A stretch of DNA of 19,010 nucleotides from contig NZ_JACAOD020000010.1 in NCBI RefSeq assembly GCF_016876135.2, positions 1 through 19,010 on the forward strand, read 5' to 3'. Each line of letters begins with the position of its first letter. The first letter of the stretch is position 1. This DNA is from Candidatus Phytoplasma meliae. Lineage in GTDB: Bacteria; Bacillota_I; Bacilli_A; Acholeplasmatales; Acholeplasmataceae. A model generated the notes under the pieces. That model saw only the letters and a list, made by a program, of their open reading frames with translations, made no database searches and had not been told where the DNA came from. A program made the translations under genes and the position numbers. This document shows positions 13,143-19,010 of this stretch, piece by piece.

Positions 13143-14819
13143 ATGAAGTATAAGAAAGGTAGTTTCATCTTGTTTTTACATTTATTTATTAAAAAAATTA
13201 AACATCATCCTTTAAAATATCTATTTTTAGCTTTCTTTTTAATGATTGTTATGTATTTAATTTATGACGATTTGAAGCATGTTTTAAACAGCAAAGACAC
13301 CAAGAGAGAAAATACTTTAATCGTGGGAATGGAATCTAATTATCCTCCTTATGGCTTTTTTACTATGGAAAGTAAGACAGCTGATTATTCTCATCTTGTA
13401 TTGTCTACAGAAGAAAATATTTATATTACTGGTTATGATGTTTGGGTGGCTAAAAAGTTAGCTAAGACATTAGGTAAACAATTAGAAATTAAGATTATTG
13501 ATTGGGAGGGGTTAATCCCTTCTTTAAAGCAAGGTAATATTGATTGTATTTTAGCAGGCATGAGTGCTACTGAGGAAAGAAAGAAAGAAATAGCTTTTTC
13601 TAATTCTTATGCCCCTGATGTGAAGCATGTGTTGATGGTCAATAAAAATAATAATTATTTTAAAGATAAAAAAGATAAAAGTGTTATCAATCAAACAGAT
13701 AGAGTTCATATAGAAACACAAATGCAAATGTTATATCAAAGTGGTACTTTTTATAACCAGATACTACGTGATAAAAACAAAATAGATCCTCCTTTTAATC
13801 TTTTTTCAGATTTACCATTAAAAGTGAAAACAGATGAGAATAAGTATTATTATTGTGAAGAATCAATTGCTTTAGAACATTTAAAAAATTATAGTAATGA
13901 TATTAAAAGTCTTGAAATTGAAGAAGATAGCGAATTAAACAATCAAATTAAAAATTTAGCTGGTAATATTAGTGTTGGCGTTAAACAAGGAAATAAAGAA
14001 CTTATAGATAAAATAAATAAGAGCATCGAAAAAACCATAACACCCGAAAAAGAACAACACATGCAAAAGGTTAAAGAATTAACTAGTAACGAAAAGGAAG
14101 ATAATAGTTTATTGCGCATTTTTAAACGTTATTACCCTATTTATAAAAAGGGAATTTTAACTACTTTAAAATTTGGTATTTATGGGACATCATTAGGTTT
14201 TTGTTTGGCTTTAATTTTAGTTTTGATCAAACGATTAGTGATTAATAAAAATATGGGACGTCTTAATTATTTACTATATTATCTTCATTTAGGTTTTAAA
14301 AAGGTAATTATTGGCTATATCTTTATTTTTAAAAGTACTCCTATGATTGTACAAGCTATGATTTGTTTTTATGGATTAAAGGAGTTTGCTTTTTTTCAAA
14401 ATTCATGGTTTAGTCCAATGTTGGCGGCTTATTTAGTTATTATTCTTAATTCAGCAGCTTATATTACTCAAATTATTGACAAAAATATTTCTTTTTTAGA
14501 TAAAGGACAAATTGAAGCTGCTAATTCTTTGGGAATGACTTATTTTCAAATTAATAGATATATTATTTTTCCTCAAGCTGTTAAAATGTCACAAACAGCT
14601 ATTATTAATGAATTAATTATTAATTTAAAGGATTGTGCTATTTTTAGTATTTTGGGAGGGATTATTGATATTTTTTCAGCTTCTAAAAATATATATAGCA
14701 AAATTGTAACTCCAAAACCTTATTACCTTGCTTCTTTACTTTATTTAATTATTATAGGAATTATTATTTTAGGTTTTGAAGCTATCAAAGTTAAAAAATT
14801 AAAAGTTAAAAAGACCTAA
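13143..14819 (+). CDS. Polar amino-acid ABC transporter, fused substrate-binding protein and permease (ArtI-ArtM/GlnP type)
   Basis: The 558-residue protein joins two functions. After an N-terminal membrane anchor (about 25-44), a solute-binding domain (about 58-315) carries family-3 hallmarks: LIVGMESNYPPYGF, ITGYDVWVAKKLAKTLGK, and DWEGLIPSLKQGNIDCILAGMSATEERKKEI in segments. From about 330 to 550 a HisM/GlnP-type permease follows, with GILTTLKFGIYGTSLG, IFKSTPMIVQ and an EAA-loop starting at residues 458-460 (EAANSLGMTYFQINRYIIFP). Such fusions are known in Gram-positives (GlnP). Start ATG has AGAAGG six bases upstream. No ATPase gene (GlnQ/ArtP) lies next to it, so the motor subunit must be encoded elsewhere. 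Lobe II of the binding domain is lysine-rich and divergent, so the amino acid transported cannot be told. Confidence 0.9.
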   Translation: MKYKKGSFILFLHLFIKKIKHHPLKYLFLAFFLMIVMYLIYDDLKHVLNSKDTKRENTLIVGMESNYPPYGFFTMESKTADYSHLVLSTEENIYITGYDVWVAKKLAKTLGKQLEIKIIDWEGLIPSLKQGNIDCILAGMSATEERKKEIAFSNSYAPDVKHVLMVNKNNNYFKDKKDKSVINQTDRVHIETQMQMLYQSGTFYNQILRDKNKIDPPFNLFSDLPLKVKTDENKYYYCEESIALEHLKNYSNDIKSLEIEEDSELNNQIKNLAGNISVGVKQGNKELIDKINKSIEKTITPEKEQHMQKVKELTSNEKEDNSLLRIFKRYYPIYKKGILTTLKFGIYGTSLGFCLALILVLIKRLVINKNMGRLNYLLYYLHLGFKKVIIGYIFIFKSTPMIVQAMICFYGLKEFAFFQNSWFSPMLAAYLVIILNSAAYITQIIDKNISFLDKGQIEAANSLGMTYFQINRYIIFPQAVKMSQTAIINELIINLKDCAIFSILGGIIDIFSASKNIYSKIVTPKPYYLASLLYLIIIGIIILGFEAIKVKKLKVKKT

Positions 14820-15080
14820 ACATTATTATTGGTCATTTGATAAGATACTAATAGTAGGCGACAATAAATATCAGAATGAATAAGATTAATGTTATAATAA
14901 TGGTGTTAATTTTGAATTAAATTAAATGCTTTACTGCTTTTGTTTTTTATGTTTATGATATATTGATACACAAATATGATTAATATAAAAAGTTGCAATC
15001 AGTCATTTTAATATTTTTTAGAAAATAGGTGAATTTCCATTATTAACCAAACAAATACAACAATTAAAAAAAATAGTTTA

Positions 15081-15719
15081 TTGACTTTTTCTTTGCAAAA
15101 ATATATTATTGCATCTACTTTATTAGGTTTAACCATTATTTTAGAATTATCTTATGATAAATTAGGGATTCCTAAAATGGTGGCAGGAATTGGTTCTTTT
15201 GTGAAGATTCCGCTAATTCCTTTGCTTTTCATTGGTTTTTTATTAGGAATGAAATATAGTTTTCTTTTTTGTCTGATATATGCTTGTTTTCATCTTGTCA
15301 AAGCTATTTGTTTTAATCATTTTATCGATTTTATGAGAAGTGTGGGATTTACTAATAATCAAATATTAGGATCTGCCTTTTTGGATTATGTTTTAATTGA
15401 TTTATCTTATAGTCTTTCTGGTTTATTGTTTTATCCTCGTTTGCAATATTTTGATAATAAGAAAAAACTTTGGACTACTTTATTAATTATTTTTACTAGT
15501 GCTTTTATCTTTAAATTTTTATCTTCTCGTTTTATTTGGTTTGTTAAAATAGAAGAAACTAAAACAAATTGGCATGCTTTTATGAATCCTCTTTTAAAAC
15601 ATCCTAATATTTGGTGTGCGGTTTATAATTTGATTCCTGTTATGGCTAACTTATTATTAACAGGATTCTTGTTTTCTTTTTTAAATCCTAGAATTAAAGT
15701 TTATTTAAAACATAAATAA
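15081..15719 (+). CDS. Probable ECF transporter S component, ThiT-like
   Basis: This 212-residue hydrophobic protein has about six membrane segments, the usual S-component count. The pattern fits the thiamine-type class: a PLIPLLFIGFLLGMKYSF segment, a FLDYVLIDLSYSLSGL helix (compare 'FLEYPLAF..GLAG' in ThiT), a KFLSSRFIWF segment after TM5, and YNLIPVMANLLLTG near the end. S components bind a vitamin and dock onto a shared EcfAAT module; an EcfA gene lies at 18236. The TTG start at 15081 has no ribosome-binding site. AGGTGA at 15027-15032 lies seven bases before an in-frame ATT at 15039, so the real start may be a rare ATT adding 14 residues. Thiamine as substrate is inferred from fold pattern only. 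Confidence 0.6.
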   Translation: MTFSLQKYIIASTLLGLTIILELSYDKLGIPKMVAGIGSFVKIPLIPLLFIGFLLGMKYSFLFCLIYACFHLVKAICFNHFIDFMRSVGFTNNQILGSAFLDYVLIDLSYSLSGLLFYPRLQYFDNKKKLWTTLLIIFTSAFIFKFLSSRFIWFVKIEETKTNWHAFMNPLLKHPNIWCAVYNLIPVMANLLLTGFLFSFLNPRIKVYLKHK

Positions 15720-15806
15720 TTAAAATTAAGATAGATTAATATGATATCGCTAAATTAGTTGATTTATAAAGAAAGATTACATTAAATATTCACCAAGGAG
15801 TCCTTT

Positions 15807-16433
15807 ATGTTAACTTATAATGTTTATCAAAAACAAAAACTTTTAAGACAAATTATTTTAACTGCTTTTTTTTCATGCATTTCTCTTGTTTTAAGCCAAT
15901 GCTTTAAAGAAATAAGAATTCCCTCCATTAAAGCTATTTCCTTGCCTCTGTCAGCTTTTACCTTATATTTTGTCTTTTTACCGATCATTTTATTATCTTT
16001 TTATGTCCCTTGCTATTTAGCTTGTTTAGGAGCGTTTTTAGCTAATTCTTTTAAATATTTGATGGTTGATGCTAATCCTAAGTTTTGTTATGAACCACTT
16101 TCAGCTTTGATATGTGTTTTATCTTTTGCTCTTATTCCTAGTTTATTTTTAAAAAAAACAGATCATATAGTTAAATTTTATTTAGTTATCCTCATCTCCT
16201 CCTTATTATTTCAAATGGTAGATTGGGTTTTAGCCTTAAAATATCGTTATCACATAGATGTTTGGGATGTTAGTTTGCATACTAAATTACCACAAATAGT
16301 AAGCATTATTAAAACATATTTTTTAATTCGTTTGCCGTTTGTTTTTATTGTGTCTTCAGTGATGACGATTATGATTAAGGAATTATTGAAAAGATTATCG
16401 TTTTTAGCTTCCTCTTATTATAATTATAAATAA
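15807..16433 (+). CDS. Probable ECF transporter S component, FolT-like
   Basis: The 208-residue protein has a short basic N-terminus (KQKLLRQ) and about six membrane segments. The order of elements fits the folate-type S-component class: IKAISLPLSAFTLYFVFLP, a GAFLANSFKYLM helix (compare 'GxLADLLGxLLF'), then YEPLSALICVLSFALIPSLF, a polar DVWDVSLHTK loop, and a last helix preceded by FLIRLPFVF. The start has AAGGAG six bases upstream. It follows another S component by 87 bases and precedes PepF and an EcfA ATPase, all on one strand, which strengthens the ECF reading. Substrate (folate, pantothenate or other) is not determined from the sequence. Confidence 0.55.
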   Translation: MLTYNVYQKQKLLRQIILTAFFSCISLVLSQCFKEIRIPSIKAISLPLSAFTLYFVFLPIILLSFYVPCYLACLGAFLANSFKYLMVDANPKFCYEPLSALICVLSFALIPSLFLKKTDHIVKFYLVILISSLLFQMVDWVLALKYRYHIDVWDVSLHTKLPQIVSIIKTYFLIRLPFVFIVSSVMTIMIKELLKRLSFLASSYYNYK

Positions 16434-16518
16434 ATTGATGACAATCCAAAATTGATTGATAGTTATTTTTATAGGAATGATTAAATAAAAAAGATTACAA
16501 ATCTAAAGGAGTCCGAAT

Positions 16519-18207
16519 TTGCAATTTCAAGATTTTCCATATCAAAGAGTTGATATTAAAAAAATACAAGCAACAATAGAGCCTATGATTGATGCTTTTT
16601 TAACTTTATCTTTAAAGGAGCAAATAGCTGCTATTAAAGAGTTTCATCAAATTATGGATCGAGTAGATTCGATGTTTACTTTAGCAAGTATTCGTAATAG
16701 TTTAAATGTTAAAGATTCTTTTTATCAACAAGAAAAACATTTTTGTAATCAAAATGGTCCTTTAATTACAGATATTCAACATAAATATGTGATTAAAATT
16801 ATGAAAAGTCAGTATTATCAAGAGTTGACTCAAGAATTTGGATCCTTGTTATTTAAACAAAATCATTTGTTTTTAAAAACTTTTAATCCTAAAGCCATTC
16901 CTTTGTTGCAACAAGAAAATGAATTAGTAACTCAATATCAAAATTTAATTTCGGAACCGAAAGTGTTGTTTCAAAATAAATTTTATAATTTAAGTCAAAT
17001 GGGCCCTTTTGCTGAATCGTCGCAAAGAAATATTAGAAAAGAAGCTCAATTAGCTGTTTCTGCTTTTTTTGCTAAAAAAGAAGATGAATATGATCGCATT
17101 TATGATAAATTAGTGAAAATAAGAACTAAAATAGCTCATTTATTAGGATATGATAATTTTATTCAATTAGGTTATGATCTTTTGGGAAGAACTGATTACA
17201 CTCCTCAAGAAATTAGTAATTATCGCAAAAATATTGTTAAATATGTTTTGCCTTTTTATCAATTAACACAACAAAAAAAAAGTAAACGTTTAGGGATTGC
17301 TCAACTTCAAAGTTATGATAAATCCTTTTCTTTTATGACAGGTAATCCGAAGCCACAAGGAAATATGGCTGATAAGATAGCTGCTGCTCAACATATGTAT
17401 GATGAAATGTCTTCTGAAACTAAACTTTTTTTTGCTTTTTTAAAAAAGAAACAGTTATTGGATTTAGATAGCAAACCTAATAAAACAGGAGGTGGATATT
17501 GTACTTATTTGCCTCAATTTGAAGCTCCTTTTATCTTTGCTAATTTTAATGGTACTAGTCATGATGTTGATGTTTTAACTCATGAAATAGGACATGCTTT
17601 CCAAGTATATCAAAGTCGTCATTTAATTCCTCAATATCGTTGGCCTACTTTAGAGGCAGCCGAAATTAGTTCGATGGGGATGGAATTTTTATCTTGGCCT
17701 TGGATGAAAGATTTTTTTGGGAAAGATGAGCCTAAATATAAATTTTTACATTTAACACAATCTCTTAATTTTTTACTTTATGGCGCTTTAGTGGATCATT
17801 TTCAACATGAGGTGTATCAAAATCCTCAAATGACTCCTTGTCAAAGAAAACAAATGTGGTGTCATTTGGAACAAAGATATGGGTTGATTAATCATTATGT
17901 TGATGATCCTTTTTTACAAAAAGGTAATTTGTGGTTGCGTCAAATGCATATTTTTGCTAATCCCTTTTATTACATTGATTATACTTTGGCTCAAATTTGT
18001 GCTTTAGAAATTTGGTCTTTAAGTCAACAAGATTATCATCAAGCTTGGAAAAAATATTTAAAATTATGTCAAATAGGTGGTTCACAAAGTTTTTTTAATC
18101 TTTTAAAAACCACTGGTTTAACCAGTCCTTTTGATGAGAATCATTTACAAAATATTATTGCTCTTGTAACTTCATATTTGAAGACAATTGATGATACTAA
18201 ATATTAA
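16519..18207 (+). CDS. pepF: Oligoendopeptidase F, M3 family zinc metallopeptidase
   Basis: The 562-residue protein cleaves oligopeptides, probably in the cytoplasm since there is no signal peptide. The zinc site is intact: HEIGH at 355-359 (His355, Glu356, His359) and a third ligand Glu382 in the EAAEISSMGMEFL stretch. The downstream HYVDDPFL and later PFYYIDYTLAQ segments with Tyr residues for substrate binding are also characteristic of M3 oligoendopeptidases. Length is normal. Translation starts at TTG 16519, chosen because AAAGGAG lies seven bases upstream and no in-frame ATG is near. The AGGAGTCC ribosome-site context is shared with the 15807 gene. It sits within a run of ECF transporter genes, likely as a co-transcribed housekeeping gene recycling imported peptides. 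Confidence 0.93.
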   Translation: MQFQDFPYQRVDIKKIQATIEPMIDAFLTLSLKEQIAAIKEFHQIMDRVDSMFTLASIRNSLNVKDSFYQQEKHFCNQNGPLITDIQHKYVIKIMKSQYYQELTQEFGSLLFKQNHLFLKTFNPKAIPLLQQENELVTQYQNLISEPKVLFQNKFYNLSQMGPFAESSQRNIRKEAQLAVSAFFAKKEDEYDRIYDKLVKIRTKIAHLLGYDNFIQLGYDLLGRTDYTPQEISNYRKNIVKYVLPFYQLTQQKKSKRLGIAQLQSYDKSFSFMTGNPKPQGNMADKIAAAQHMYDEMSSETKLFFAFLKKKQLLDLDSKPNKTGGGYCTYLPQFEAPFIFANFNGTSHDVDVLTHEIGHAFQVYQSRHLIPQYRWPTLEAAEISSMGMEFLSWPWMKDFFGKDEPKYKFLHLTQSLNFLLYGALVDHFQHEVYQNPQMTPCQRKQMWCHLEQRYGLINHYVDDPFLQKGNLWLRQMHIFANPFYYIDYTLAQICALEIWSLSQQDYHQAWKKYLKLCQIGGSQSFFNLLKTTGLTSPFDENHLQNIIALVTSYLKTIDDTKY

Positions 18208-18235
18208 AAAGATGAAAGAATAGGAATGAGAAATA

Positions 18236-19010
18236 ATGATAGTAATGGAGGATTTAAGTTTTTATTATGAAAATGAACCAGTTCTAAAGACGTTAAATTT
18301 TAATATTAAACCAAATTCATGGATTTCTATTATAGGTCACAATGGTTCTGGTAAATCTACTTTTGCCAAAATTTTATTAGGTTTATTAAAACCTTCTCAA
18401 GGACATATTACTATTAATAATATCTTGGTTAATGAAACTAATTTACCACTTTTACGCTCTAAAATAGCTATGATTTTTCAAAATCCGGATTATCAATTTA
18501 CAGGTCTTACTGTGAAAGAAGATATAGCTTTTGGTTTAGAAAATTATAATGTTCCAAGAAATAAGATGCTTTCTCAAATTTTAAAATATGCTAAAATAGT
18601 GGGGATTCAACATCTTTTAGATTGTGATGTGACTCAACTTTCAGGGGGACAAAAACAACGGGTTGCTATTGCCTCTATTTTGGCACTTGAACCTGATATT
18701 ATTGTTTTTGATGAAGTTACTGCTTTTTTAGATCCTCAAGGGGCGTTAGAAATTGAAAATATTATTGCTCAAATTAAAAACAAAACTTTAATTACTATTA
18801 CGCATGATTTAAAATTTGCTGCTAAAAGTGATGAAATTATTTTATTAGATCAAGGAAAATTAATTAAAAAAGCAACACCACAGATCTTTTTTCAAAATGA
18901 AGCTTTTTTAACTAAATATCGTTTACAACCTCCTTTATCTTTAAAACTTTATTATCAAATGGAAGCAGATAGTCAAAATCAAAACCAAAGTCAACAACAA
19001 AATAAAACAA
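18236..19010 (+). CDS. ECF/cobalt-type transporter ATPase EcfA (CbiO), 3' end outside window
   Basis: The frame is open from ATG 18236 to the window edge (258 codons seen). It is an energy-coupling-factor ATPase: Walker A GHNGSGKST (34-42), Q-loop in FQNPDYQF, a conserved FGLEN segment, signature LSGGQKQR, Walker B IIVFDEVTAFLDP with catalytic Glu, and switch His in TITHDLKFAA. The QNPDxQ form of the Q-loop is typical of EcfA. It would pair with a second EcfA and EcfT to drive S components such as those at 15081 and 15807. AGGA lies about ten bases before the ATG; a second in-frame ATG is at 18245. The visible C-terminal end becomes Gln/Asn-rich. Usual length is about 280, so little is missing. 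Confidence 0.92.
   Translation, partial: MIVMEDLSFYYENEPVLKTLNFNIKPNSWISIIGHNGSGKSTFAKILLGLLKPSQGHITINNILVNETNLPLLRSKIAMIFQNPDYQFTGLTVKEDIAFGLENYNVPRNKMLSQILKYAKIVGIQHLLDCDVTQLSGGQKQRVAIASILALEPDIIVFDEVTAFLDPQGALEIENIIAQIKNKTLITITHDLKFAAKSDEIILLDQGKLIKKATPQIFFQNEAFLTKYRLQPPLSLKLYYQMEADSQNQNQSQQQNKT

Noticed and set aside
1..19010. CRISPR arrays, tRNA and rRNA genes
   Set aside because: No regularly spaced repeats, no tRNA cloverleaf with TTC-type arms and no rRNA-like sequence were noticed on either strand.

Overview
The window reads as chromosomal DNA of a phytoplasma ('Candidatus Phytoplasma', plausibly aster-yellows-like). It is extremely A+T-rich. TGA is used as a true stop by five genes (the 2487, malic enzyme, malate transporter, potA and potC genes), which argues against a Mycoplasma or Spiroplasma code. 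The gene set fits a wall-less obligate parasite that imports most metabolites: a malate transporter with malic enzyme, a polyamine ABC transporter, a fused amino-acid ABC transporter, vitamin-type ECF transporter parts and an M3 oligopeptidase. Species placement is inference.

Positions 1-5860 (+ strand) are an accessory block. Two secreted proteins (1136-2401 and 3648-4967) share a near-identical promoter, a 5' leader with an inverted repeat, and a signal peptide of exactly the same length, but have divergent mature parts. Each is followed by a multi-spanning membrane protein (2487-3455, with Bax-inhibitor/YccA-like features; 5014-5697, four TM segments). A third four-TM protein (36-659) begins the window and may belong to an earlier pair cut off by its edge. 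Between the first and second membrane genes lies a scar: a copy of the terminator plus the last ~34 codons of the malate transporter gene, whose intact form lies at 5832-7354. The likeliest history is tandem duplication of a unit running from the promoter into the transporter gene. Both mature secreted proteins carry a 'PxVG' hydrophobic segment and a lysine-rich amphipathic stretch, as in some toxin or pretoxin regions. Secreted effector/toxin plus membrane partner is my working hypothesis.

Positions 5909-8523 (- strand) form a two-gene malate operon: malic enzyme, then a 2-hydroxycarboxylate transporter whose GTG start overlaps the enzyme's stop. The products would import malate and convert it to pyruvate with NAD(P)H.

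Positions 8862-12934 (+) are a tightly overlapping potABCD operon for spermidine/putrescine uptake. PotA has a charged helical insertion and PotD has an extra C-terminal membrane segment. Positions 13143-14819 encode one polypeptide fusing a polar amino-acid binding protein to its permease, with no ATPase gene beside it.

Positions 15081-19010 (+) look like an ECF transporter region: a ThiT-like S component, a FolT-like S component, the oligoendopeptidase PepF, and an EcfA/CbiO ATPase that runs off the window end. Substrates for the S components are inferred from general fold patterns only.
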